In this document: piece by piece, positions 6,739 to 15,477 of the stretch | Layout: each line of letters starts with the position of its first letter | Position numbering within the stretch: position 1 is the stretch's first letter | Assembly: GCA_050298555.1 (NCBI GenBank) | Contig: JBNKUL010000074.1 | Coordinates: 50,334 to 114,333 of the forward strand | Direction of reading: 5' to 3' | Length of the DNA stretch: 64,000 nt | Source of the DNA: JAPHSX01 sp050298555 | Lineage (GTDB): Bacteria; Pseudomonadota; Gammaproteobacteria; Thiohalomonadales; Thiohalomonadaceae | The notes under the pieces: generated by a model | The model's database searches: none | The model's input: only the letters and a program-made list of their open reading frames with translations | What the model was told of the DNA's origin: nothing | Made by a program: the position numbers and the translations under genes

Positions 6739-8589
6739 CTATTTCTCCAGCTGGCTCACGTCACGTACCGCGCCGCGGGCAGCGGAGGTGGCCATCGCCG
6801 CATAGGCCTTCAGTGCATTGGAGACGACACGCTCTCGATCTACCGGCTTCCAGGCGTGGGTCCCCTTCAGCTCCATGGTGGCGTGACGCTCGGCCAGCTC
6901 GTCGTCGCTCAGGGCAACGTTGATACTGCGATTGGGGATATCGATCTCAATGGTATCGCCCTCCTCCACCAGGCCGATGGCACCGCCCTCGGCCGCCTCG
7001 GGGGAGACGTGCCCGATGGAGAGGCCGGAGGTACCGCCGGAGAAGCGACCGTCGGTGAGCAGGGCGCAGGCCTTACCCAGCCCCTTGGACTTGAGGTAGG
7101 AGGTCGGGTAGAGCATCTCCTGCATACCGGGGCCGCCCTTGGGCCCTTCGTAGCGGATCACCACCACGTCGCCCTCGTTGATCTTATCGCCGAGGATCGC
7201 CTCCACCGCCGCGTCCTGGCTCTCGAAGATGCGCGCAGGGCCGGAGAACTTGAGGATTGACTCGTCCACGCCCGCGGTCTTCACTACGCAGCCATCTTTG
7301 GCGATGTTGCCGTAGAGCACGGCGAGGCCGCCGTCCTGGCTGAAGGCGTGGTCCCGGTCGCGGATACAACCGTTCTCACGGTCATCGTCCAATGACGGGT
7401 AGCGCTTGTCCTGACTGAAGGCGACGGTGGTGGGCACGCCGCCGGGGGCGGCGCGGTAGAACTCCTTGCGCGCGGCATCATCGGTGATGCGGATATCCCA
7501 TTGCGCCAGGGCCTCGGCCATGCTCTCGGCATGGACGGTCTTCACATCGTTGTCGAGCAGGCCGGCGCGGTCCAGTTCGCCGAGGATGCCGACCACACCG
7601 CCTGCACGGTGTACGTCCTCCATGTGGTACTGCTGGGTGGAGGGGGCCACCTTGCAGAGGTGGGGCACCTTTCTACTCAAACGATCAATGTCGTCCATAG
7701 TGAAGTCGACCCCGCCCTCCTGCGCCGCCGCCAGCAGGTGGAGGATGGTGTTGGTGGAACCGCCCATGGCGATATCGAGGCTCATCGCGTTCTCGAAGGC
7801 GGCCTTGGTGGCGATGGAGCGCGGCAGCACGCTGTCGTCATCACCCTCGTAGTAGCGTTTGGCCAGCTCGACCGCCATGGTGCCCGCCTGCTTGAACAGC
7901 TTTTCGCGGTCGGCGTGGGTCGCTACCAGCGAGCCGTTGCCGGGCAGGGAGAGGCCCAGCGCCTCGGTGAGGCAGTTCATGGAGTTGGCGGTGAACATGC
8001 CGGAGCAGGAGCCGCAGGTGGGGCAGGCGCTACGCTCGACGGTCTCGACATCTTCATCGGACTCGTTGGGATTGGCCGCCATGATCATGGCATCGACCAG
8101 GTCCAGCGCCACGCTCTCCTCGTGCACCACCGCCTTGCCCGCCTCCATCGGCCCGCCGGAGACGAACACCGCCGGGATATTGAGACGCATCGCCGCATTG
8201 AGCATGCCGGGGGTGATCTTGTCGCAGTTGGAGATGCAGACCAGGGCGTCGGCGCAGTGGGCGTTGACCATGTATTCAACGCTATCGGCGATGATCTCAC
8301 GGCTCGGCAGCGAGTAGAGCATACCGCCGTGGCCCATGGCGATACCGTCGTCGATGGCGATGGTATTGAACTCCTTGGCCACACCGCCGGCCTTCTCGAT
8401 CTCGCGCGCCACCAGCTGCCCCATGTCCTTGAGGTGGACGTGACCCGGCACGAACTGGGTGAAGGAGTTGACCACCGCGATAATCGGCTTGGAGAAGTCC
8501 TCATCCTTCATTCCGGTGGCGCGCCACAGGGAACGGGCACCGGCCATATTGCGGCCGGCGGTGGAGGTGCGTGAACGATACTCGGGCAT
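6739..8589 (-). CDS. ilvD: Dihydroxy-acid dehydratase
   Basis: The 616-residue enzyme converts 2,3-dihydroxy-isovalerate and 2,3-dihydroxy-3-methylvalerate to the 2-keto acids, the third step of branched-chain amino acid synthesis, in the cytosol. It matches IlvD from the N-terminus (MPEYRSRTSTAGRNMAGARS) onward. The iron-sulfur cysteines sit in SNCDKITPGM and ACPTCGSCSGMF, so it is the Fe-S type. ATG 8589 is chosen over 8607 by homology to the usual N-terminus and an adjacent GAGAGAGAG SD. No other ilv gene is nearby, so it is transcribed apart from ilvBNC. Confidence 0.96.
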   Translation of the reverse strand: MPEYRSRTSTAGRNMAGARSLWRATGMKDEDFSKPIIAVVNSFTQFVPGHVHLKDMGQLVAREIEKAGGVAKEFNTIAIDDGIAMGHGGMLYSLPSREIIADSVEYMVNAHCADALVCISNCDKITPGMLNAAMRLNIPAVFVSGGPMEAGKAVVHEESVALDLVDAMIMAANPNESDEDVETVERSACPTCGSCSGMFTANSMNCLTEALGLSLPGNGSLVATHADREKLFKQAGTMAVELAKRYYEGDDDSVLPRSIATKAAFENAMSLDIAMGGSTNTILHLLAAAQEGGVDFTMDDIDRLSRKVPHLCKVAPSTQQYHMEDVHRAGGVVGILGELDRAGLLDNDVKTVHAESMAEALAQWDIRITDDAARKEFYRAAPGGVPTTVAFSQDKRYPSLDDDRENGCIRDRDHAFSQDGGLAVLYGNIAKDGCVVKTAGVDESILKFSGPARIFESQDAAVEAILGDKINEGDVVVIRYEGPKGGPGMQEMLYPTSYLKSKGLGKACALLTDGRFSGGTSGLSIGHVSPEAAEGGAIGLVEEGDTIEIDIPNRSINVALSDDELAERHATMELKGTHAWKPVDRERVVSNALKAYAAMATSAARGAVRDVSQLEK

Positions 8590-8685
8590 GGTCTCTCTCT
8601 CAGGCAATCATTAACAATAGCCGCGTAGTTTACACCGCGCCCCAAGGATGAGGAACCGGCGATGAGGAACCAGCCAATCCCGTTT

Positions 8686-11391
8686 CTAGCCGCCGCGGCG
8701 ACGCACTACCCACTTCTCCAGCTCCACCAACCAGAGTACCGAGGATGCGACGACGATGACCCGCTGCCAGGCATCCAGACCCATCGCGGTGGTGGCGAAC
8801 AGGGTCTGCATCGGCGGCAGATAGGTGAAGGCGGCCTGGAACAGCAGCAGGATGGCGATGGCGTAGAGGACATAGCGGTTGCCCAGCAGTCCTTCGCGGG
8901 TGAGTGAAGGGGCGGTGAGGAAGCGGGCGCTAAAGAGGTAGAAGATCTCGAACATCACCAGGGTGTTGACCGCCACGGTGCGCGCCAGCACGATCTCCGC
9001 CCCCTGCTCGCGCTCCCAGATAAAGAGGCCGAAGGTGCCCACCACCAAGATCAGCGAAACGAAGAGGATGCGCCAGATGAGGAAGCCAGAGAGGATGGGC
9101 TCGCGGCTGTTACGCGGCGGGCGGCGCATCACCTGCTGCTCCGCCGGTTCGAAGGCGAGCGCCAGGGCGAGGGTGACGGCGGTGATCATATTGACCCACA
9201 GGATCTGCGCCGGGGTGATCGGCAGCATCCTGCCGAAGGCGATGGCGGCGATGATGGTAAAGGCCTCGCCACCGTTGGTGGGAAGGATGAAGAGGATCGC
9301 CTTCTTCAGGTTGTCGTAGACGGTACGCCCCTCCTCCACGGCCTTGGCAATGGAGGCGAAGTTGTCGTCGGTAAGCACCATCTCCGAGGCCTCCTTCGCC
9401 ACCTCGGTGCCGTTGATGCCCATCGCCACCCCCACGTCGGCGCGCTTCAGGGCCGGGGCGTCGTTGACCCCGTCGCCGGTCATCGCCACCACCTGATCCT
9501 GTGCCTGCAGGGCGGTCACCAACTGCAGCTTCTGCTCCGGCGAGACGCGGGCGAAGATGTCGCTACGCCGCACCGCCTGCTGTAGTTCGGCGTCGTCGTA
9601 GCGCGCCAGCTCGGCCCCCTCTATCGCCGACTCGCCGTTACCGATCCCCATCTGCGCGCCGATGGCGCGGGCGGTGACGACGTGATCGCCGGTGATCATC
9701 TTCACCCCGATCCCGGCGCTGCGGCAGTCGGCGATGGCGCGTATCGCCTCCTCCCGCGGCGGGTCCATAATACCCACCACCCCCAGCAGGGTGAGACCGT
9801 CCTCCACATCGGCGAAGGTAAGTCCGTGCAGCCCGTCGGCATCGGATTTGAAGGCAATGGCGAGCAGGCGCTGCCCCCGGCCGGCGACCTCATTCAGGCA
9901 CTGCTCCCAGTAGAGACGGTCGAGGGGCACGTCCTCGCCGCGCTTGCGCTGGCGGTTACACATCTGCAGCAACCGCTCCGGCGCCCCCTTGACGAAGATG
10001 AAGCCGTGCCCGGCGTGGTCGTGGTGCAGGGTGGCCATAAAGCGGTGCTTTGACTCGAAGGGGATGGTATCGGTACGCGGGTACTGGTTCTGCTGCAGAG
10101 ACTGCTCCAACCCGGCCTTGATCGCCATGGTAAGCAGTGCCCCCTCGGTGGGGTCGCCGTGCAGCCGCCACTGCCCCTCGGACTCAGTGAGGGTGGCGTC
10201 GTTACAGAGCAGCGCCGCCTGCGCCACCTCTCGTAACAGCGGTAGCTGCTCGGTGGTGACCTCCTCGCCGTCAAGGGTGAAGACACCGTGAGGGTCGTAG
10301 CCGCTGCCGCTCACCTCACAGAAACCGGCGGCGGTGACCAGTGTCTGCACCGTCATTTCGTTGCGCGTCAGGGTGCCGGTCTTGTCGGAACAGATGGTGG
10401 TCACCGAGCCGAGGGTCTCCACCGCAGGAAGGCGACGGATAATGGCGTTGTTGCGTGCCATGCGCTGCACGCCAATGGCCAGGGTGATGGTCATAATGGC
10501 CGGCAACCCCTCGGGGATCCCTGCCACCGCGAGACCGACGGCCGCGAGAAACATCTCGCCGATGGCGTAGTCGCGCACCACTACGCCAAAGGCCATGGTA
10601 AGGAGGGCGATGACACCGATGGCGAGGGTCAGCCAACGGGCGAACTGCGCCATCTGCCGCAGCAGCGGGGTGGTGATGGTCTCCACCTCACCAAGCAGGC
10701 CGCTGATGCGGCCAATCTCGGTCTCGTCGCCGGTGGCCACCACCATCCCTGTGCCCTGGCCGTAGCTCACCAGGGTGCCGGAGTAGGCAAGGCTGAGGCG
10801 GTCGCCGATGGCGGCCCCCTCATCCACCGCCTCGACACCCTTCTCCACCGGCACCGACTCGCCGGTCAGCATCGCCTCCTCGATACGCAACTCCCGACTG
10901 TGAAACAGGCGCAGATCCGCCGGTACCTTATCGCCGGACTGCAGCAACACCACATCACCCGGCACCAGTTGCTCGGCGGGCAGGGTGATGAAGTGGCCGT
11001 CGCGCTTCACCATCGCCTGCTGCGAGAGCATGGAGCGAATGGCGTCGAGGGCGCGCTCCGCCTTGCCCTCCTGGATAAAGCCGATGATGGCGTTGACCAC
11101 CACCACGCCGATGATAACACCACAATCGACCCAATGACCGAGCAGTGCGGTGACCAGTGCCGCACCGAGCAACACATAGATCAGGACATTGCGGAATTGC
11201 TGTAGGAAGCGCGCCAGCGGCCCCTTGCGGCTGGGCGGACGCAGACGGTTGGGGCCATAGCGCTGCAATCGCTCCGCCGCCTCATCGCCGCAGAGGCCCT
11301 GCGCCGAGGCGGAGAGCCGCCCGAAGACCTCATCAGTGGCGAGGCCGTGCCAGGGGGTTGCCTCGTCGCTACTTTGATTCTGCTCATTCAT
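8686..11391 (-). CDS. P2-type cation-transporting ATPase, atypical M6 site
   Basis: The 901-residue membrane pump has the N-terminal cation-ATPase domain and an actuator domain with LTGESVPVEKG. M4 carries IPEGLPA, the phosphorylation site is SDKTGTLTRNEM, and the hinge is TGDGVNDAPALKRADVGVAMG. It ends with four to six C-terminal membrane segments. The PEGLPA motif puts it in the Ca2+/Na+/H+ P2 group. M5 keeps N and E (TNGGEAF), but M6 reads WVNMITAV, with Ala where Ca2+ and Na+/K+ pumps have the cation-binding Asp after Thr. The transported ion is therefore uncertain. Start: ATG 11391 with GAGGTGAG upstream. It ends 96 bases before ilvD starts. Confidence 0.9.
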   Translation of the reverse strand: MNEQNQSSDEATPWHGLATDEVFGRLSASAQGLCGDEAAERLQRYGPNRLRPPSRKGPLARFLQQFRNVLIYVLLGAALVTALLGHWVDCGVIIGVVVVNAIIGFIQEGKAERALDAIRSMLSQQAMVKRDGHFITLPAEQLVPGDVVLLQSGDKVPADLRLFHSRELRIEEAMLTGESVPVEKGVEAVDEGAAIGDRLSLAYSGTLVSYGQGTGMVVATGDETEIGRISGLLGEVETITTPLLRQMAQFARWLTLAIGVIALLTMAFGVVVRDYAIGEMFLAAVGLAVAGIPEGLPAIMTITLAIGVQRMARNNAIIRRLPAVETLGSVTTICSDKTGTLTRNEMTVQTLVTAAGFCEVSGSGYDPHGVFTLDGEEVTTEQLPLLREVAQAALLCNDATLTESEGQWRLHGDPTEGALLTMAIKAGLEQSLQQNQYPRTDTIPFESKHRFMATLHHDHAGHGFIFVKGAPERLLQMCNRQRKRGEDVPLDRLYWEQCLNEVAGRGQRLLAIAFKSDADGLHGLTFADVEDGLTLLGVVGIMDPPREEAIRAIADCRSAGIGVKMITGDHVVTARAIGAQMGIGNGESAIEGAELARYDDAELQQAVRRSDIFARVSPEQKLQLVTALQAQDQVVAMTGDGVNDAPALKRADVGVAMGINGTEVAKEASEMVLTDDNFASIAKAVEEGRTVYDNLKKAILFILPTNGGEAFTIIAAIAFGRMLPITPAQILWVNMITAVTLALALAFEPAEQQVMRRPPRNSREPILSGFLIWRILFVSLILVVGTFGLFIWEREQGAEIVLARTVAVNTLVMFEIFYLFSARFLTAPSLTREGLLGNRYVLYAIAILLLFQAAFTYLPPMQTLFATTAMGLDAWQRVIVVASSVLWLVELEKWVVRRRGG

Positions 11392-11470
11392 CTACTCACC
11401 TCACCATCTCCCATATATAGAAGCTCCCCCTCTCCCTGCCACTTAGGGCGATATTGTTACAAAGCGTTAC

Positions 11471-11499
11471 TTGACTCTTTCGAGGTTCGCCCACACAAT
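11471..11499 (+). promoter_or_regulatory. Promoter of the TetR-RND operon
   Basis: TTGACT (11471-11476) and CACAAT (11494-11499) are separated by 17 bases, a good sigma-70 arrangement 32 bases before the TetR start codon. A repeat-rich operator candidate begins three bases downstream. Confidence 0.6.
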
Positions 11500-11501
11500 C
11501 C

Positions 11502-11526
11502 AACCAAACGGTTTAACCAAATGGTT
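11502..11526. promoter_or_regulatory. Candidate TetR operator
   Basis: Two near-identical 12-base units, AACCAAACGGTT and AACCAAATGGTT, each with inverted ends, lie in tandem one base apart. Together they also form a larger imperfect palindrome. The position, between the -10 and the start codon of the TetR gene, suits autorepression. Confidence 0.6.
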
Positions 11527-11530
11527 GAAA

Positions 11531-12175
11531 ATGACAAAGAGAGATAAACAGGCCGCTGACAGCACAGCCGAAACCATTCTCGATGCCGCCTCCGAGCTCT
11601 TCGCCGAGAAGGGCTACGAGGGGGCCCGGGTGGATGAGCTGGCCCGGGCCGCCGGGGTAAACAAGGCGACCCTCTACTATCAGATCGGCGATAAAGAGGC
11701 GATCTACCACGCGGTGATCACGCGGGTACTGGCCCGCACCGCCAACGAAGTGTGTGCGGCGGTAGCCGAGGCAGAGGGCTGTGAAGAGAAGATCCGTCAC
11801 TACGTGCACCTGTTCGCCGCCCAGGCCGGCAACATGCGCTACGCCGCCCCTATCATGCTGCGTGAGGTCGCATCAGGCGGCCGCAACCTGCCCGAAAGCG
11901 CCATGCAGGAGATGGGACGCATGCTGGGAGCGCTGAGCGAGACCCTGGTCGAGGGCGAACAGCAGGGGCTGTTCCGCCCGGTCAACGAGTTCATGGTGCA
12001 TATGATGATTGTCGGCAGCCTGATGCTCTACGCCTCCAACGAGCCGATCCGCCGCCGCAACGTCGAGCGCCACCCCGAAATACACAATGCGAACCACTTC
12101 ATCTCCAACGATGAGGCCGGCGAGGCTATCGCCGACATGGTGCTGGCCGCCATCGCCAATACGAACAACCGCTAA
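11531..12175 (+). CDS. TetR-family transcriptional regulator
   Basis: This 214-residue protein has a typical N-terminal TetR helix-turn-helix: AAETILDAA-like helix 1, GYEGARVDELARAAGVNKATLYYQ (continuous, residues about 29-52) containing the recognition helix, then an all-helical ligand domain with no identifiable specificity. ATG 11531 is chosen because upstream codons would cover the -10 and operator. It is the first gene of a unit with the RND transporter 17 bases downstream, so it probably represses this operon until a hydrophobic ligand binds. The SD is weak. Regulator class is secure; ligand is unknown. Confidence 0.9.
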   Translation: MTKRDKQAADSTAETILDAASELFAEKGYEGARVDELARAAGVNKATLYYQIGDKEAIYHAVITRVLARTANEVCAAVAEAEGCEEKIRHYVHLFAAQAGNMRYAAPIMLREVASGGRNLPESAMQEMGRMLGALSETLVEGEQQGLFRPVNEFMVHMMIVGSLMLYASNEPIRRRNVERHPEIHNANHFISNDEAGEAIADMVLAAIANTNNR

Positions 12176-12192
12176 TAAAGGAAACATCCCCC

Positions 12193-14658
12193 ATGAGCAG
12201 CAATACACGGAGCAGCAATATTCGCCAACGGATTGAGAAGCGCTTCGAGGCCCTGGGCCACCTCATCTACCGCAACCACTGGAAGGCACTGATACTGGTG
12301 TTAATGGTCGTCGCCGCCTTCGTCTCGCAACTGCCGAAACTGACCATGGACACCTCCACCGAGGGCTTTCTGCATGAGAACGACCCCACCCTGGAGCGCT
12401 ACAACGCCTTTCGCGACCAGTTCGGCCGTGACGAGGTGGTCTTTATCGCCATCGAGGGAAAAGCGGTCTTCAGCCAGCCGTTCCTGAAAAAACTCAACGG
12501 CCTGCACCATGAACTGGAAAACGAGCTGCCCTACCTGGACGACATCACCTCGTTGATCAACGCCCGCAATACCCGTGGCGAACAGGACGAATTGATCGTC
12601 GAAGACCTGCTGGAGAACTGGCCCGAGGACGAAGCGGCACTGCAGGCGGTAAAAGAACGCGCCATGGCCAACCGCAACTACCGCGACATGCTGCTGTCGC
12701 GCGACGGCACCATTACCACCATCATCCTCAAGACCGACACCTACTCCAGTATCGGTGTGGAGAGCGATGCGATGGCCGGTTTCGAAGACGGCATGGGTGA
12801 CGGCTTCGGCGATACGGCTAGCGAGACGCCACAGAAGCCACTCGAGTACATCACCGACGCCGAGAGCAGCGCCCTGGTGCACAAGGCCGAAGAGATCCTG
12901 CAAAAATATGAGGGCGAGGACTTTCGCATCCACATGGCAGGCTCACCGCCGGTGGTCGACGTGCTAAAGACGTCGATGCAGGAGAACATGCGCCGCTTCG
13001 TGCTGCTGTCGATCGTCGCCATCAGCCTGCTGCTGCTCGTGCTGTTCCGCCGTCCCTCCGGCGTAGTGCTGCCGATGCTGGTGGTAATCCTCACCCTGCT
13101 CTCCACCCTGGGGATGATGGGCATGAGCGGCGTCGCCTTTAAGCTGCCGACGCAGATCCTCCCCTCCTTCCTGCTGGCGGTGGGCGTGGGCGCCTCGGTA
13201 CACGTGCTCTCCATCTTCTTCCACCACCTGCAGAATAACGAAGATAAGGAAGCGGCCATCTCCCATGCCCTGGGCCACTCGGGACTGGCTATCACCATGA
13301 CCTCACTCACTACCGCCGCCGGTCTCGCCTCCTTTGCCGGGGCCGAGGTCGCCCCCATCGGCGAGCTGGGGCTGTTCGCCGCCATCGGCATCATGCTCTC
13401 ACTGATCTATACCATCGTACTGCTACCTGCGCTGCTCTCCCTCCTGCCGGTGAAGGCGAAAAAGAGCGCCTCGGCCGACAAGCGCCACCAGCGCATGGAC
13501 CGCATCATGACCCGCTTTACCGATATCGCCACCGGCAAGTCGAAGATGGTCCTTGGCATCAGCGCACTGGTATTCGTGATCGGTATCGTCGGTGCTTCAC
13601 AGGTAAAGTTCTCGCACAAACCCTTCGAGTGGCTGCCAAAGAGCGAGACCGTGCGCCAGGCCACCGACTTTTTGAATGAACGGATGGGCGGCGCCAGCAC
13701 CATGGAGGTGGTCGTCGACACCGGCAAGGAGAACGGTCTCTATGAGCCGAAGATCATGGCGGCACTGGATCGCCTGGGCGCCGAAGTCAGCGCCATGGAC
13801 CACGGTGAACTGTTCGTTGGCAAGACCCAGTCGCTGGCTGACATCCTCAAGGAGATCCACCAGGCACTGAATGAAAATAATCCCGAGTTCTATACCACGC
13901 CCGACGACCGCCAGTTGATCGCCCAGGAGTTCCTGCTATTCGAAAACTCCGGCTCCGACGACCTGGAGGATTTTGTCGACAGTCAGTTCTCCAAGGCGCG
14001 CTTTACCATCAAGATGCCGTGGGCAGATGCCATCCTCTACGACGACTTCATGAGCGAGCTGCAGCAGCGCTTCGAGCGGCAGTTGGGTGACGGTGTAGAG
14101 GTGACGGTCACCGGTATGAACGCCCTGCTCAGCCGTACCATGTCGGCCACCATTATCTCGATGGCGGAGAGCTATGTGATCGCCGCACTGGTTATCACCG
14201 GGATGATGATCCTGCTGCTGGGCGACATAAAGATCGGTCTTATCAGCATGATCCCCAACCTGCTGCCAATCATCCTCACCCTGGGCGTAATGGGCTGGCT
14301 GGGACTGCCGCTGGATCTATTCACCATGCTGATCGGTTCCATCGCCATCGGCCTGGCGGTGGACGACACCATCCACTTCATGCACAACTACCGCCGCTAT
14401 CACCGCGATAGCGGCGACGTCTACCAGGCAGTACACAAGACGCTGCATAGCTCGGGACGGGCGATGCTGATCACCACCATCGTGCTGGCGACCGGCTTCT
14501 TCCTCTACCTGTTCTCAACCATGAGCAACCTGTTTAACTTCGGCCTCCTCACCGGCTTTACCATCATCATGGCACTGCTGGCCGATTTCCTGTTGGCACC
14601 GGCGCTGATGGCGCAGCTGCATAAGTCACACCTGATCGCCGATGACGGTGACTACTAA
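12193..14658 (+). CDS. RND/MMPL-family exporter, COG1033 type
   Basis: The 821-residue inner-membrane protein has the internal duplication of RND/MMPL proteins. Each half has one membrane helix, a large periplasmic domain (about 55-265 and 465-640) and a five-helix bundle. The second half carries GLAVDDTIHFMHNYRR, the acidic proton-relay region of TM4-type helices; the equivalent first-half segment GVGASVHVLSIFFHH lacks both acids, so proton coupling is probably one-sided. COG1033 members, which include hopanoid exporter HpnN, move lipids or hydrophobic molecules. AAAGGAAA is a good SD. The next two genes encode periplasmic and outer-membrane proteins, suggesting a transport chain. Confidence 0.9.
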   Translation: MSSNTRSSNIRQRIEKRFEALGHLIYRNHWKALILVLMVVAAFVSQLPKLTMDTSTEGFLHENDPTLERYNAFRDQFGRDEVVFIAIEGKAVFSQPFLKKLNGLHHELENELPYLDDITSLINARNTRGEQDELIVEDLLENWPEDEAALQAVKERAMANRNYRDMLLSRDGTITTIILKTDTYSSIGVESDAMAGFEDGMGDGFGDTASETPQKPLEYITDAESSALVHKAEEILQKYEGEDFRIHMAGSPPVVDVLKTSMQENMRRFVLLSIVAISLLLLVLFRRPSGVVLPMLVVILTLLSTLGMMGMSGVAFKLPTQILPSFLLAVGVGASVHVLSIFFHHLQNNEDKEAAISHALGHSGLAITMTSLTTAAGLASFAGAEVAPIGELGLFAAIGIMLSLIYTIVLLPALLSLLPVKAKKSASADKRHQRMDRIMTRFTDIATGKSKMVLGISALVFVIGIVGASQVKFSHKPFEWLPKSETVRQATDFLNERMGGASTMEVVVDTGKENGLYEPKIMAALDRLGAEVSAMDHGELFVGKTQSLADILKEIHQALNENNPEFYTTPDDRQLIAQEFLLFENSGSDDLEDFVDSQFSKARFTIKMPWADAILYDDFMSELQQRFERQLGDGVEVTVTGMNALLSRTMSATIISMAESYVIAALVITGMMILLLGDIKIGLISMIPNLLPIILTLGVMGWLGLPLDLFTMLIGSIAIGLAVDDTIHFMHNYRRYHRDSGDVYQAVHKTLHSSGRAMLITTIVLATGFFLYLFSTMSNLFNFGLLTGFTIIMALLADFLLAPALMAQLHKSHLIADDGDY

Positions 14659-14679
14659 GTTTTGTTAAGGAGCGTAACG

Positions 14680-15477
14680 ATGAAAGCAATGAAATTCGTG
14701 TTAGCCACAGTGCTTTCCATGGCACTTGTGCAAACGGCGATGGCGGAAATGAGCGCCCGCGAGATCATGCAGGCGGTGGAAGACCGTGACGACGGCGATA
14801 ACCGCGTCGCCGATATGAAGATGGTGCTAATCGACAAGAACGGCGATCAGCGCACACGTACCATCCGCAGCTTCGACAAGGACAAGGGCGAAGACAACCA
14901 GCGCATTATGTTCTTTACCGCCCCTGCTGATGTGAAGGACACCGCCTTTCTCACCTACGACTACGACGCCTACGAAAAAGACGACGACCAGTGGCTCTAC
15001 CTGCCGGCCCTGCGCAAGTCCAAGCGCATCGCCTCCTCGGACAAGAGCGGCTCCTTCATGGGCTCCGACTTCAGCTACTCGGACATGACCCGCAAGAACC
15101 TCGATGCCTATGACTTCAAGATCCTTAAACAGGGCGAGGTGCGCGGCAGCAAAGTATGGATGATCGAGTCAAATCCGAAGACCGAGGAGGAGATCGAGGA
15201 GACCGGCTACGAGAAATCCGTCCTCTTCGTGCGTCAGGACAACTTCGTCGTGGTGCGCGCCATCCACTGGGTCAAAGAGGGCAAGCGCCTGAAGTATCTC
15301 GACGTCAGCAGGCTGGAACAGATCGACGGTGTCTGGACCGTGCTGGAGATGAGCATGACCACCAAGAAGGGCAAGACGACCTTGCACAAGACCGTGCTCA
15401 ACTTCGACAACGTACGCTACAACCAGGGGCTGGATGAGCAGATGTTCACCGTGCGCCGTCTGGAGAAGGGGCTGTAG
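14680..15477 (+). CDS. Outer membrane lipoprotein-sorting protein, LolA/COG2834-like
   Basis: This 265-residue protein has a signal peptide ending near AMAEMSAREI and a mature domain of the LolA/LolB half-barrel type in which hydrophobic strands alternate with charged turns (DQWLYLPALRKSKRI, FSYSDMTRKN). Such domains bind acyl chains or other hydrophobic ligands in the periplasm. The protein is distinct from true LolA and is regularly paired with MMPL transporters. Start: ATG 14680 with AAGGAG just upstream; the TTG at 14662 is too early. It lies 21 bases after the RND gene and directly abuts the outer-membrane gene, so it probably shuttles a lipid-like substrate between them. Confidence 0.85.
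   Translation: MKAMKFVLATVLSMALVQTAMAEMSAREIMQAVEDRDDGDNRVADMKMVLIDKNGDQRTRTIRSFDKDKGEDNQRIMFFTAPADVKDTAFLTYDYDAYEKDDDQWLYLPALRKSKRIASSDKSGSFMGSDFSYSDMTRKNLDAYDFKILKQGEVRGSKVWMIESNPKTEEEIEETGYEKSVLFVRQDNFVVVRAIHWVKEGKRLKYLDVSRLEQIDGVWTVLEMSMTTKKGKTTLHKTVLNFDNVRYNQGLDEQMFTVRRLEKGL

Noticed and set aside
7501..8574. Long open frame (357 codons) on plus strand
   Set aside because: Antisense shadow of ilvD produced by GC-rich codon bias; no domain features.
10288..11205. Open frame (305 codons) on plus strand
   Set aside because: Antisense to the P-type ATPase and His/Gln-rich without family features.
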